The notes under the pieces: model-generated
Databases searched by the model: none
What the model was told of the DNA's origin: nothing
What the model saw: the letters and a program-made list of their open reading frames with translations, nothing else
Shown here: piece after piece, positions 50,454 through 59,674 of the stretch
Layout: the number at the start of each line of letters is the position of its first letter
Position numbering within the stretch: position 1 is the stretch's first letter
Assembly: GCA_900542355.1 (NCBI GenBank)
Contig: UQNE01000016.1
Location: forward strand, 1 to 59,859
Direction of reading: 5' to 3'
DNA: 59,859 nt
DNA from: an uncultured Bacteroidales bacterium
GTDB taxonomy: Bacteria; Bacteroidota; Bacteroidia; Bacteroidales; Paludibacteraceae
Position numbers and translations under genes: made by a program

Positions 50454-51904
50454 AACAGATACGACAAATAGTGTGGTTGACAGCGGTGCTGTTGTTGGCA
50501 GGTTGTCGCTCGGGCGGCTTGCCGGATGATCCGACTCAACCCGGTTCGCCCACAGACACAATCACGCCTACTGAGCAAGATACGCTGAACCCCTCGAAGC
50601 GCAACTTGGCTTATTTGTTTGATATAGAGGCGTTGCCGGAGATCAGGCTTACACTGACGGAAGCGGATTGGAATACTTACCTCGGCAATTTTGACCAATG
50701 GGAGAACAACGGGCTGTATGTGCCGGCGGCGTTCTCGTTTGCGAAAGGCGGCAAGGTCTTTGCACGGGACAGCGTAGGTCTGCGCCCTCGGGGCAATACC
50801 TCGCGTGTGCGTCCTGAGGGAACGAAAGGCGAGAAACACCGCGATGGCGCACCATGGCATCACGCGCACTTTGGCATTAAGTTTACGGAATACACTACGG
50901 GCGAGCGATTCTTCGGTTGCGACCGACTGATACTCAAATGGTTTCACGAGGATCCGACCTACTGCCGAGAGATATATTCTTACGATTTGTTTCATCGTTT
51001 TGGGGTGTGGAGTGCGCCTTATGCCTCGTATTGTAGGTTGTCGGTGTATGTACAGGGCGACCGAGAGCCGGTGTATATGGGTGTGTATGCGATGATAGAG
51101 AACCCGCGCAAGGGATATTTGGACGATCGTATGAAAGCGGGGTATCTGCCTGATAAACAGGGCAATCTATGGAAGGCGGCATGGGGAGCCGACCTCTCTA
51201 ATACGGATATTGGGCGTATGGGTATCTCGGACGACTATGGGACGACCAACTATGCGTACAACTTAAAATCAAACAAGTCGGCGTTGGCACAGGCGCAGCA
51301 AGAGTTGGTGGATTTCATCAACGGGATGACACCGCTCAAATCGGGTAGCGCAGAACTGCAAGCGTGGCTCGAAAAGAATATGGATGTAGATTTGTTCTTG
51401 CGGGCTTATGCCGTGAATGTGATGGTAGGTATGTGGGATGACTATTGGAACAATCAGAACAACTATTTCTTCTATTTCGACAGCAATCACCGCTTCTATT
51501 TTATTCCGTTCGACTACGATAACGCCCTCGGGACGAGCAGTGCTTATAACCCCGGTACGCAGGATATGCTCAATTGGGGGCCGTTAGACGGCAGCCGAAT
51601 GCTGATGCGGAAGGTGATGTCGATCTCGGCATTCAAGGAGCGATACAAAGGCTATATTCGTGAGTTGGCGGGCAGTGAGAACCTGTTTGCCACGGCGGGT
51701 AGCCAAGCGCGTATCAGACGGTGGCAGAATATGATTCGCCCATACACCGACAATGACACGGGAGAAGATACTGAGATATTTGACCGACCTGCTTCGTGGA
51801 GCAACTATCCCAAGTATCGTTTGCTGAGCGGGGGAGTTGGCGACGGGCAGAACGGCGAGACGAACTTCTTTGATACCAAGATAAACTCTATCTATTGGAA
51901 ATAA
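50450..51904 (+). CDS. CotH-family lipoprotein
   Basis: 484 residues. A lipoprotein signal (LLLAGCRSG, Cys at 19) and a Pro/Thr-rich linker precede a CotH domain (PF08757), atypical protein kinases first known from spore coats: GLRPRGNTSR, HAHFGIKFTEYTTGERFFGCDRLILKWFHEDPTYCREIYSYDLFHRFG, YMGVYAMIENPRKGYLDD, and YFYFDSNHRFYFIPFDYDNALG (metal-binding Asp region). In Bacteroidota such proteins are exported; whether they phosphorylate anything is unknown. Confidence 0.88.
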   Translation: MKQIRQIVWLTAVLLLAGCRSGGLPDDPTQPGSPTDTITPTEQDTLNPSKRNLAYLFDIEALPEIRLTLTEADWNTYLGNFDQWENNGLYVPAAFSFAKGGKVFARDSVGLRPRGNTSRVRPEGTKGEKHRDGAPWHHAHFGIKFTEYTTGERFFGCDRLILKWFHEDPTYCREIYSYDLFHRFGVWSAPYASYCRLSVYVQGDREPVYMGVYAMIENPRKGYLDDRMKAGYLPDKQGNLWKAAWGADLSNTDIGRMGISDDYGTTNYAYNLKSNKSALAQAQQELVDFINGMTPLKSGSAELQAWLEKNMDVDLFLRAYAVNVMVGMWDDYWNNQNNYFFYFDSNHRFYFIPFDYDNALGTSSAYNPGTQDMLNWGPLDGSRMLMRKVMSISAFKERYKGYIRELAGSENLFATAGSQARIRRWQNMIRPYTDNDTGEDTEIFDRPASWSNYPKYRLLSGGVGDGQNGETNFFDTKINSIYWK

Positions 51905-52007
51905 ACAGATGAGGTTTTGAGGGCTTATGCACTCGTGGAATCTCGGTATGGAAAGAGGTAATCAATAAAATAGAAAATAACTGAAATCAACTAACCAAAA
52001 GAGCAAT

Positions 52008-53141
52008 ATGAAATCGATTATCATCACGGGTGGCGCAGGCTTTATCGGCAGCCATGTTGTACGCCTTTTTGTGAACAAGTACCCCGAGTATCGCATTATC
52101 AATGTGGATAAACTGACTTATGCGGGCAATTTGGCTAACCTAAAGGACATCGAGGATAAGCCGAATTATCGCTTTGTAAAAGCCGACATCTGCGATTTTG
52201 ATACTATCTATGCGTTGATGCAGGAGGAGCATGTAACGGGGGTTATTCACCTTGCTGCGGAGAGCCATGTGGACCGATCGATAAAGGATCCGTTCACTTT
52301 TGCGAAGACGAATGTGCTGGGTACACTCTCTATGCTGCAAGCGGCTAAACTCTATTGGGAGTCGCTGCCGGAGAAGTATGAGGGCAAGCGTTTCTACCAT
52401 ATCTCGACCGATGAGGTGTATGGTGCGTTGGAACTAACCCACCCCGAGGGGTTACCTTCGCCTTTCAGCACGGTGGCATCGTCGCACGAGAACCACTTTG
52501 CTTATGGTGAGGACTTTTTCTTGGAAACCACGAAGTATAATCCGCACAGTCCGTACTCTGCCTCGAAGGCCTCGTCTGACCACTTTGTGCGTGCTTTCCA
52601 CGATACCTACGGAATGCCGACTATCGTAACCAACTGCTCGAACAACTACGGTCCGTATCAGTTCCCGGAGAAACTGATTCCGCTGTTTATCAACAACATA
52701 CGCCATCGTAAGCCGTTGCCTGTATATGGCAAGGGGGAGAATGTGCGCGATTGGCTGTATGTAGAGGACCACGCACGGGCCATCGATTTGATTTTTCACA
52801 AAGGTACGATAGCCGAGACCTACAACATAGGCGGGTTCAACGAGTGGAAAAACATTGATATCATCAAGGTGCTGATCAATACCGTTGACCGCCTGTTGGG
52901 ACGAAAAGAGGGCGAGGATATGAACCTCATCACTTATGTAACCGACCGTGCCGGACACGACTTGCGGTATGCTATCGACTCGCGCAAACTGCAACGCGAA
53001 TTGGGTTGGGAACCCTCGTTGCAGTTTGAGGAGGGTATTGAGAAAACCGTGCGTTGGTATCTGGATAACCAAGAATGGATGGACAACATTACCTCGGGCG
53101 AGTATGAGAAATACTACGAGTCGATGTATGCCAACCGATAG
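52008..53141 (+). CDS. rfbB: dTDP-glucose 4,6-dehydratase
   Basis: 377 residues. It makes dTDP-4-keto-6-deoxyglucose, the precursor of rhamnose and related sugars. IITGGAGFIGSHVV (about 4-17) binds NAD; HLAAESHVDRSI, ISTDEVYG and the catalytic Tyr/Lys of PYSASKASSDH follow; NNYGPYQFPEKLIPLFI and the DRAGHDLRYAID tail are typical. rfbA, rfbC and rfbD are not adjacent. A bidirectional terminator lies downstream. Confidence 0.96.
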   Translation: MKSIIITGGAGFIGSHVVRLFVNKYPEYRIINVDKLTYAGNLANLKDIEDKPNYRFVKADICDFDTIYALMQEEHVTGVIHLAAESHVDRSIKDPFTFAKTNVLGTLSMLQAAKLYWESLPEKYEGKRFYHISTDEVYGALELTHPEGLPSPFSTVASSHENHFAYGEDFFLETTKYNPHSPYSASKASSDHFVRAFHDTYGMPTIVTNCSNNYGPYQFPEKLIPLFINNIRHRKPLPVYGKGENVRDWLYVEDHARAIDLIFHKGTIAETYNIGGFNEWKNIDIIKVLINTVDRLLGRKEGEDMNLITYVTDRAGHDLRYAIDSRKLQRELGWEPSLQFEEGIEKTVRWYLDNQEWMDNITSGEYEKYYESMYANR

Positions 53142-53230
53142 GAATACACCGATTTGCTCCTTGTCGGATTTGACATTCTGATAGGCATTCGTACTTAAAA
53201 CCGACAAAGTGTCATTGCGAGAAGTATGCC

Positions 53231-53272
53231 TTAGGTTTCGATTAGGTCTCGACAGAGTTTCGACTAAAACGG
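53231..53272. repeat. Intergenic 11-bp phased repeat array (copy C)
   Basis: TTAGGTTTCGA, TTAGGTCTCGA, CAGAGTTTCGA, then CTAAAACGG. TCGA recurs at 53238, 53249 and 53260. It lies after rfbB, before the shared terminator. Confidence 0.75.
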
Positions 53273-53317
53273 CTCAGAGTCCGTTTGACAAAAAGATAGC
53301 AAAAGGGGCTATATATA

Positions 53318-53354
53318 GAAAAAGCACATCCGCCGAAATGGGGATGTGCCTTTT
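53318..53354. terminator. Bidirectional terminator between rfbB and the CoA-transferase gene
   Basis: GCACATCC (53324-53331) and GGATGTGC (53342-53349) pair; A residues precede and T residues follow the stem, so it can stop RNA from both convergent genes. Confidence 0.75.
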
Positions 53355-53374
53355 CTATGGGCAGGAATGGGAAT

Positions 53375-54871
53375 TTATCTGAGGTAGTTCTCCCACTTGG
53401 TGTTGCGCATATCGCCGCTCTTGAGAAACTCCTCGTGCATAGCCAAGGCGCAACTGAGTACATGGGGGGTATGGGCAGTCTTTGCCATAGCGATGTATTC
53501 GTTGAGCATCGGGCGATACTGCGGGTCCACACAATGGTCGATGATCTCGTGTGCACGCTGAATAGGGCTCTTGCCACGCAGATCGGCAATACCATGCTCG
53601 GTGATGATGACTTTGACGCTATGCTCGCTGTGGTCGAGGTGGCTGACCATAGGTACGAAAGCCGAGATACATCCGCCTTTGGCTGTAGATGGGGTGGTGT
53701 AGATACTGATGTAGGCGTTGCGGGTGAAATCGCCGCTACCGCCGATACCATTCATCATCTTGGTGCCACATACATGGGTAGAGTTGATGTTGCCGTAGAT
53801 GTCGGCTTCGAGGGCAGTGTTGATGGTGATCAGACCCAAACGGCGTGCCACTTCGGGGTTGTTGCTAATCTCCTGCGGGCGGAGGACAATCTTGTTGCGG
53901 AAGAAATCGATATGGTCGATGATGTCTTGCAGTTTGTCCGCACCGATAGTGAGCGAACAACCGCTGGCGAACTTAACACGACCTTCTTTCATCAGTCCGA
54001 CAACCGAGTCTTGGATAACCTCGGTGTACATCTCGAAAGGCGGGATGTGTTGGTTCTCTCCGAGTGCGCCTAAGACGGCATTGGCGATGTTACCGACACC
54101 CGATTGGATGGGCAGGAAGGTGGAAGGAATGCGCCCTGCTTTCATCTCGTTTTCGAGGAAAGAGGCTACATTGGCACCAATTTGTGCAGTAGTCTCATCG
54201 AGAGGTGAGAACTTGCCGACCTCGTTGGGGCGATTGGTCTTGACTACTGCCACAATCTTTTTCGGGTCCACTTTGATGTGGTCTTTGCCGATACGGTCAG
54301 AGGGGTGATAGATAGGAATCTCGCGGCGAGCGGGCGGGTCGAGGGGTTCGTAGAGGTCGTGCAGACCGCGCATAGTAGCCGGCATAGCCTCGTTGAGTTC
54401 GATGATGATTTGCGGTGCTAACTCGCAGAATGTAAGCATATTACCGACTCCGGCGGTAGGTACAATCACGCCGTCTTCATCTATGTAGCATGCTTCGATG
54501 ATGGCAAAGTCGGGGCGACGGAGGAAACCATAGCGGAGGTCTTGTGCCAACTCGCTAAGGTGCATGTCGAAATAGTGTGCTCCTTGTGCGTTGAGTTCGG
54601 CACGCAGGTCTTTATTTCCCTGATAGGGGGTGCGAAAATCGATAGCGTGTGCGCGAGCCAATGCCCCGTCGCAACTATCGCCGGTGCTTGCGCCGGTATA
54701 TACACCAATCTTGTAGGGTTTGCCCTCGGCATGGAACGCCTCTGCACGGTGTGCGATGGCTGTAGGTACATCTTTTGGGGCTCCGGCAGGCGTAAAACCG
54801 CCCATACCGACAACGGCTCCGTTAGGGATAAGCAAAGCAGCCTCTTCGGCTGTCATAAATGGAAGTGCCAT
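53375..54871 (-). CDS. Acetyl-CoA hydrolase/transferase (succinyl-CoA:acetate CoA-transferase-like)
   Basis: 498 residues from ATG 54871. Features include MGGFTPAGAPKDVP, IGVYTGASTGDS, PIQSGVGNIANAV, the catalytic Glu in NTALEADIYGNINSTH and the GIGGSGDF motif. Enzymes of this type move CoA between acetate and succinate or related acids, which fits acetate- and propionate-forming fermentation in Bacteroidales. It has its own promoter; the upstream in-frame extension to 54973 would reach into that promoter and is rejected. Confidence 0.92.
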   Translation of the reverse strand: MALPFMTAEEAALLIPNGAVVGMGGFTPAGAPKDVPTAIAHRAEAFHAEGKPYKIGVYTGASTGDSCDGALARAHAIDFRTPYQGNKDLRAELNAQGAHYFDMHLSELAQDLRYGFLRRPDFAIIEACYIDEDGVIVPTAGVGNMLTFCELAPQIIIELNEAMPATMRGLHDLYEPLDPPARREIPIYHPSDRIGKDHIKVDPKKIVAVVKTNRPNEVGKFSPLDETTAQIGANVASFLENEMKAGRIPSTFLPIQSGVGNIANAVLGALGENQHIPPFEMYTEVIQDSVVGLMKEGRVKFASGCSLTIGADKLQDIIDHIDFFRNKIVLRPQEISNNPEVARRLGLITINTALEADIYGNINSTHVCGTKMMNGIGGSGDFTRNAYISIYTTPSTAKGGCISAFVPMVSHLDHSEHSVKVIITEHGIADLRGKSPIQRAHEIIDHCVDPQYRPMLNEYIAMAKTAHTPHVLSCALAMHEEFLKSGDMRNTKWENYLR

Positions 54872-54942
54872 GATATAATAGTTTTTAAGTTTAACCGATT
54901 GTACTATTCTGCGGGACTTGCAGCCCGCATAGAAAACGCCTG

Positions 54943-54974
54943 CAAAGATACGCATAAAAAAGCAAATAAGCAAA
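54943..54974 (-). promoter_or_regulatory. Promoter for the CoA-transferase gene (minus strand)
   Basis: On the minus strand TTTG (54971-54974), 20 bp, TATCTTTG (54943-54950). The remainder of 54975-55299 has no gene. Confidence 0.75.
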
Positions 54975-55206
54975 ATTATTTCCGCAAATCCATATTTCCG
55001 TTTTCCGTATAGCCTTTTGGCTCCGCTAATGAGGCCTCTTTATCCGCTTCCGTGTAGGGTGTAAGTTCTCCGCTAACGAAAGGTTAATTTGCCATTAATT
55101 CATTCCGCTGTGTAATGCTTTTATTCTCAATATAAACCCATTAAAAACCGGGTAGTATTGCTCTGCTAATGCCATGATCTGTTCCTAAAATGTCTATAAA
55201 CAGCGA

Positions 55207-55231
55207 CAGACTGCTTTGGTAGAGCAGTCTG
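55207..55231 (-). terminator. Hairpin downstream of malQ, possible terminator
   Basis: CAGACTGCT (55207-55215) and AGCAGTCTG (55223-55231) form a 9-bp stem 69 bp beyond the malQ stop. The T tract on the minus strand is weak (TCGCTGTTTAT), so termination is uncertain. Confidence 0.45.
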
Positions 55232-55299
55232 CCGGATTATCTTACTTGTAAAATTGTATCACTTTCGATATGCGTATTGCCGCACTATTGCGCTGCGCA

Positions 55300-57903
55300 T
55301 TATCTGACAGCGGTCAGGCGGCGGACATGCGCATTGTATTCGTCCTTGGTGAGCAGTTCTTCGAGCGTGATATGCATACGGTAGTTCCAGAAATGACGCG
55401 GATTAGCCGGGACATTGATTCGGTCGGCGTGCTGATCTTTGATACGGATATTACCATCGATAGCGAGCCAGTCTTGCAGAGGGAGAATCACCCACATAGC
55501 GGGACTATACATGTGCTGATTGATGATAAACTCTGCTATCTCGGGCGTCATCTCTCGTGGTGCTTCGCCCTGCCACCCCATCTGCTCGTTGTAGAAGCGT
55601 TGTGTAACGACGCGGTCTTCTTCCCACCAAGCGCGTAGGGGGGTCATATCGTGTGTTCCCGTGGTGCAGACGCTCAAGTAGGGCGCATTAGCAGGGTGTG
55701 CAAACGCTACATTCGGGTCTTTGGGCATGCGCTGTATCTCGAGGCTGAGTATCTGCAAACGGTGCATTACATCGGGTACGCACGCCGGAACCATACCTAA
55801 GTCCTCACCGCAGCAGAGCATACGAGTGGCGTTGATGAGCGTAGGCAGTTTGCGCATTGCACTCTCACGCCAGAAATCGGTGTGGCGATGGAAGAAATAG
55901 TCGTTGTATATGCGCATCAGTACCTGTTTCTGATCGTCGTATAGTTCGTTGAATGAATGGGACTGATAGATAGAGATACGCGGGTGGAGCAAGTCGGGAC
56001 TGCGTTGGTCGCGCACGAAGAGCACTTCGCAATGCAAGTAGATGAGTCCGTTGGAGAGGTTCTTTGCCTGCTCGCGCGTGAGCCCTGCCGCTTGCAGTTT
56101 GGTATCGTCTGCCAGCAACGCATCGAAGTAGTCTTGCACTTTGACCTGGGTATCAAACTCGTCCTTGAAATAGTAGATGTAGCCGTCGTGGGTGTTAAGG
56201 CAGTGCTGTTTGGCATACTCGGTGTCGTAGCCAAACACATCGCCGAGGAAGTTGGCACGGATATAGGGTTTGGTCATTCGATCGATGTCGAGGCAAACGC
56301 CCATATTCCAAAGGTCTTGCGCACTATAGGGCATAGCGGGGCTGAAATGTCCGCACAGTCCCCATATATCGGTCTTGCGCATCTGCCATATACGGAAGAA
56401 ACCGAGTATATGGTCGATACGATAGGCATCGAAATAGTCCTGCATCTTTTGGAAGCGTTTGCGCCACCAAAGGAAACCGTCCTTAGCCATCTCGTCCCAG
56501 TTATAGGTAGGGAACCCCCAGTTCTGTCCGCTGATAGAGAAATCATCGGGCGGTGCGCCTGCCGAGGCATCGAGATTGAATAGTTGTGGGGCGGTGTAGG
56601 CATCTACCGAGTCGAGGGAGATACCGATAGGGATATCGCCTTTCATTGCCACGCCAATCGAGTGGGCATACGCCACGGCGTCGCTCAACTGCTTATCGGC
56701 ATGGAACTGCAGGTAGCAGTAGAAATCCTTGGGTTGCTTATCGCGCTTGGAGAGGAAGGCCGCATAAGGCTCGAGCCATTCACGGTTCTTTTGGTAGAAA
56801 GCCTTGTACTCCTCGCTACTGAATAATGCTTCTTTGTCGGCCTTGTAGAGCAACTTGAAGTACTTCATCTTCTCATCGTACACGCACTGATAGTCGGCAA
56901 TCGGCTTTTGGTTGAACTCGGCCTTGGTAGCCAAGTATTTCTTTTTTTGCGCGGGTGTAAGGCGTCCCATCTTCTCTATATTGATATAGATAGGGTGCAA
57001 TGCAAAGACACTGACGGCATTGTAGGGGTAGGAGTCGCGGTTGGTATGGGTGAGCGTGGTGTCGTTGATAGGCAGGGTTTGAATCATTTTCTGCCCTGTC
57101 TTAGCCGCCCAATCCGCCATTTTCTTGAGGTCTTGGAACTCACCTATACCGAAGCCGTCCTCGGTGCGAAGTGAGAATACGGGTATCGCTACGCCTGCAC
57201 CTTTGAAGCGGGGTTGTGTACGGCGGAAAGTGCGGTCGTTCTGCACGATGACCTGCCCTTTTTGCATACCCCAGATATGGCGATTTTCTCCCCATTCCAT
57301 ATCTACAACATTGCCTGAATGAAGGTCGTAGATGAGATACTTGTACTCGATTACTTGTTCGCTCTTGGTCTCGATGTCAGCACGCCAAAGAGGGAACTCA
57401 CCGTCGTTCATCGGCAGTTTGTTGTCGGTGTTCCAGTTGCCCAATTCGGGTATGTTTCCCACGATTGCCACGCCTTGCGTAGGCTCTATCTGTGGCAGGT
57501 CGATCGAGAAACGCACATTACCCTTGGGGGCTTTGGCACGCATAGGTTTGTGGCGGCGGAAGAGCGACTTGACGAACGCCGTGGTATAGAACGATTTTTC
57601 GTAGTCTTCCACTTGCCAGGCATCGCGTACCACCAGTCGTTTGTCTGCGCTGCGAAGCGTTAGCACCCGCGGGTCGCCGACCTCGTAGATATAGCCTCCC
57701 TCTTGCAAACGGATGGCGTACTTATAGCAGACCTCGCCGGCGAAATCGGAAACGGGCAGTGTACCCGTCCAAAAGTCTTGGCCTTGGCAAGTCAGCAACA
57801 GCGGGTGTTGCTCCGTCCAACCAAGAATAGAAGGCTTGGTCTCAATCACACACAGAGTCTGTCCGTACTCTGCGCGGTAGTTAATTTGAAAAGTTAGATT
57901 CAT
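55300..57903 (-). CDS. malQ: 4-alpha-glucanotransferase (amylomaltase) with N-terminal starch-binding domains
   Basis: 867 residues from ATG 57903 (MNLTFQINYRAEYGQ); ATG 57933 is also possible, giving 877. Two CBM20-like domains (about 1-100 and 125-235, with GVAIVGNIPELGNWN) come before a GH77 catalytic domain. The nucleophile Asp in FDAYRIDHILGFFR, the acid/base Glu in CGEDLGMVP and the third Asp in TTGTHDMTPLRAWW are present. It rearranges maltodextrins and works with the glycogen synthase at 27.5 kb. The promoter at 57961-57992 excludes a longer start at 57963. Confidence 0.94.
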   Translation of the reverse strand: MNLTFQINYRAEYGQTLCVIETKPSILGWTEQHPLLLTCQGQDFWTGTLPVSDFAGEVCYKYAIRLQEGGYIYEVGDPRVLTLRSADKRLVVRDAWQVEDYEKSFYTTAFVKSLFRRHKPMRAKAPKGNVRFSIDLPQIEPTQGVAIVGNIPELGNWNTDNKLPMNDGEFPLWRADIETKSEQVIEYKYLIYDLHSGNVVDMEWGENRHIWGMQKGQVIVQNDRTFRRTQPRFKGAGVAIPVFSLRTEDGFGIGEFQDLKKMADWAAKTGQKMIQTLPINDTTLTHTNRDSYPYNAVSVFALHPIYINIEKMGRLTPAQKKKYLATKAEFNQKPIADYQCVYDEKMKYFKLLYKADKEALFSSEEYKAFYQKNREWLEPYAAFLSKRDKQPKDFYCYLQFHADKQLSDAVAYAHSIGVAMKGDIPIGISLDSVDAYTAPQLFNLDASAGAPPDDFSISGQNWGFPTYNWDEMAKDGFLWWRKRFQKMQDYFDAYRIDHILGFFRIWQMRKTDIWGLCGHFSPAMPYSAQDLWNMGVCLDIDRMTKPYIRANFLGDVFGYDTEYAKQHCLNTHDGYIYYFKDEFDTQVKVQDYFDALLADDTKLQAAGLTREQAKNLSNGLIYLHCEVLFVRDQRSPDLLHPRISIYQSHSFNELYDDQKQVLMRIYNDYFFHRHTDFWRESAMRKLPTLINATRMLCCGEDLGMVPACVPDVMHRLQILSLEIQRMPKDPNVAFAHPANAPYLSVCTTGTHDMTPLRAWWEEDRVVTQRFYNEQMGWQGEAPREMTPEIAEFIINQHMYSPAMWVILPLQDWLAIDGNIRIKDQHADRINVPANPRHFWNYRMHITLEELLTKDEYNAHVRRLTAVR

Positions 57904-57960
57904 GGTATCTGATGTGTTTTGTTGATGTTTCATTTGATACAATAGTCTAAAAAACAGCCG

Positions 57961-57992
57961 CAAAGATACTATTTATTTTTGATTTGTGCAAG
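57961..57992 (-). promoter_or_regulatory. Promoter for malQ (minus strand)
   Basis: On the minus strand CTTG (57989-57992), 20 bp, TATCTTTG (57961-57968). Confidence 0.7.
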
Positions 57993-58011
57993 CATAAAAC
58001 GCTATTGTCAG

Positions 58012-58170
58012 GGTAACCACACCCGGTTACCATATAATCGGACACCATTGTGTTTGTGTGATAGCCGGGCGAAAATCATAGTTTTTTGACGAAAATCGCC
58101 CACCTATCGTGGTATAACCGGGCGAAATTCGTACAAAATAATCAAAAACCGCCCGGTTATCGGGCGGTTG
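58012..58170. repeat. Intergenic GC-rich repeats (CCGGGCGA and inverted pairs)
   Basis: GGTAACC/GGTTACC form an inverted pair at 58012-58031. CCGGGCGAAA occurs twice on the plus strand (about 58066 and 58126), CGCCC near 58098, and the terminator stem CCGCCCGGTTATCGGGCGG at about 58149-58167. The region 57993-58278 holds no gene. Confidence 0.6.
58144..58170 (-). terminator. Terminator of the outer-membrane protein gene (minus strand)
   Basis: AACCGCCCG and CGGGCGGTT pair around a 5-nt loop, followed on the minus strand by TTTTTGATT. Confidence 0.8.
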
Positions 58171-58278
58171 ATTCTATAATAGTTTTCGGACTTCGCTAAA
58201 CTAGACCATTATTCTCTATATAAACCCATATAAACGGCTATAAACCATTGTGGGAACTGCACACCGGCTGAGTATGGA

Positions 58279-59253
58279 TTATTTGTGGGAGCGGAACTTG
58301 GTGTAGGCGTCGCGGCAGATAATGCAGTTGCCACGCGTAGGCATTTGGAATAGTACGGTGAACTTGATACCTACGAGCAAGTTGTTGATCGCCGAAGCGG
58401 CATTGGAGGTGGAGAGGATATCGTGCATTTGGATAGCACTCTGCGCGTTGGTCAGATCAGACGAGAGAATATCGGCAGCATTGTTGTTTTGCGCTTGGTG
58501 GAGATCCAGCACACCATAGTCAGCAAAGACGGCAAGGCGATACTGCACCTTCGATTTGGGTACATCGAAGCCGGTATGGTCGGTCATAAAACCAAGGCGG
58601 GCACCAATCTCGATAGAAGCATCGAGGTTGACATTGAACGTGGTGGTATTGCTGCTCTGCAAGGGGCGATTAGCAAAGAATAAATCGTTGTAGGGTGGCT
58701 GATCGAAGAAACGATCAAACATATACTCTTTCTTGCCGTTGAGGTATTGGAAATACTTGCCATAGGTAGAGAGGTCGGCGGTCATATCGGCTTGGGTAAA
58801 AGCATTGAAACTGAACTTTACACCTGCCATGGCGTAGAAACGCTTGTACTGTCCTCCGAACATAAGCGGTATTTGGAGCGCGACATTGGTGTAGGCATCA
58901 CGGCGGTGGCTGAGTTGGCATACATAGTCGAACATATCCCCCTCGGCATCGGTTTGGTCAGCAAAAGTGTGCGACCAAGCAGGTACACTGAAGACGGTCT
59001 GCCCTGCGGTAACACCCAACCCGAGGTCGAACAAGAAATGCCCGGCTTGCAAGTCGTAAACAAAACCGACAGCCCCTGCGCCGCCCATCGACGCAGAGAG
59101 ATTGCTTTCTCGTGGAAGCAACGACCATTCGCCCGCTTCGGCAGAAAGACCAATGAAATGTTTGACCGTATTTCCTGCGCCGTAAGCGAAAGAAGTGATG
59201 ATGAGCAGAAGTGCTGCTATGCCGTATTTACAATGATTATTCACGCTTTTCAC
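58279..59253 (-). CDS. Outer-membrane beta-barrel protein, unknown
   Basis: 324 residues. A signal peptide (about 1-25, ending ITSFAYGAG) is followed by strands typical of a porin-like barrel: FIGLSAEAGEWSLL, GAVGFVYDLQAGHFLFDLGLGVTAG, NVALQIPLMFGGQYKRFYAMAGVKFSF, KVQYRLAVFADYGVLDL and LLVGIKFTVLFQMP. The last 20 residues contain two Cys (NCIICRDAYTKFRSHK) and lie after the last strand. No named family is recognised. It has its own promoter and terminator. Confidence 0.75.
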   Translation of the reverse strand: MKSVNNHCKYGIAALLLIITSFAYGAGNTVKHFIGLSAEAGEWSLLPRESNLSASMGGAGAVGFVYDLQAGHFLFDLGLGVTAGQTVFSVPAWSHTFADQTDAEGDMFDYVCQLSHRRDAYTNVALQIPLMFGGQYKRFYAMAGVKFSFNAFTQADMTADLSTYGKYFQYLNGKKEYMFDRFFDQPPYNDLFFANRPLQSSNTTTFNVNLDASIEIGARLGFMTDHTGFDVPKSKVQYRLAVFADYGVLDLHQAQNNNAADILSSDLTNAQSAIQMHDILSTSNAASAINNLLVGIKFTVLFQMPTRGNCIICRDAYTKFRSHK

Positions 59254-59287
59254 CGTATATCAGATTAGTCGTATCGTAATTTGGGGA

Positions 59288-59319
59288 CAAAGATACTGAA
59301 AAAACACAGATTGCGCAAG
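59288..59319 (-). promoter_or_regulatory. Promoter for the outer-membrane protein gene (minus strand)
   Basis: On the minus strand CTTG (59316-59319), 20 bp, TATCTTTG (59288-59295). The remaining stretch to 59580 has nothing I can name. Confidence 0.7.
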
Positions 59320-59580
59320 TGTTTTACGAAAACTACACATTTTTATCAAATTATTTTACTATTTATGCGGGGAAATTGCGACACATCGGGTGGTAGGAAC
59401 TCTGATAGTTCGTTAAAACGGCGGGGATACTGTTCTCTGTTAATTGCGATAAATTGACCTTTGGACAAAGTGAAACAAATAGAAATATTCATTCGTTAGC
59501 CATTGCTTTTCTTGCCACTACGCATTGTGTGGTTACCTTATGTAAGTTCTTGTTCCATAGAAGTTTATTGCCTAATGCAG

Positions 59581-59622
59581 AAATAAAACACCTCGGCTGA
59601 CTCCAAAAAGTCAGCCGAGGTG
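59581..59622 (-). terminator. Terminator of the right-hand T9SS-tail gene (minus strand)
   Basis: A perfect 14-bp stem (59589-59602 with 59609-59622) around a 6-nt loop, followed on the minus strand by TTTTATTT. Confidence 0.85.
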
Positions 59623-59674
59623 CGGTTAGAAAAGTATCATTAGAATGTTACAAACGACAGAGTAGCCAATGCGC

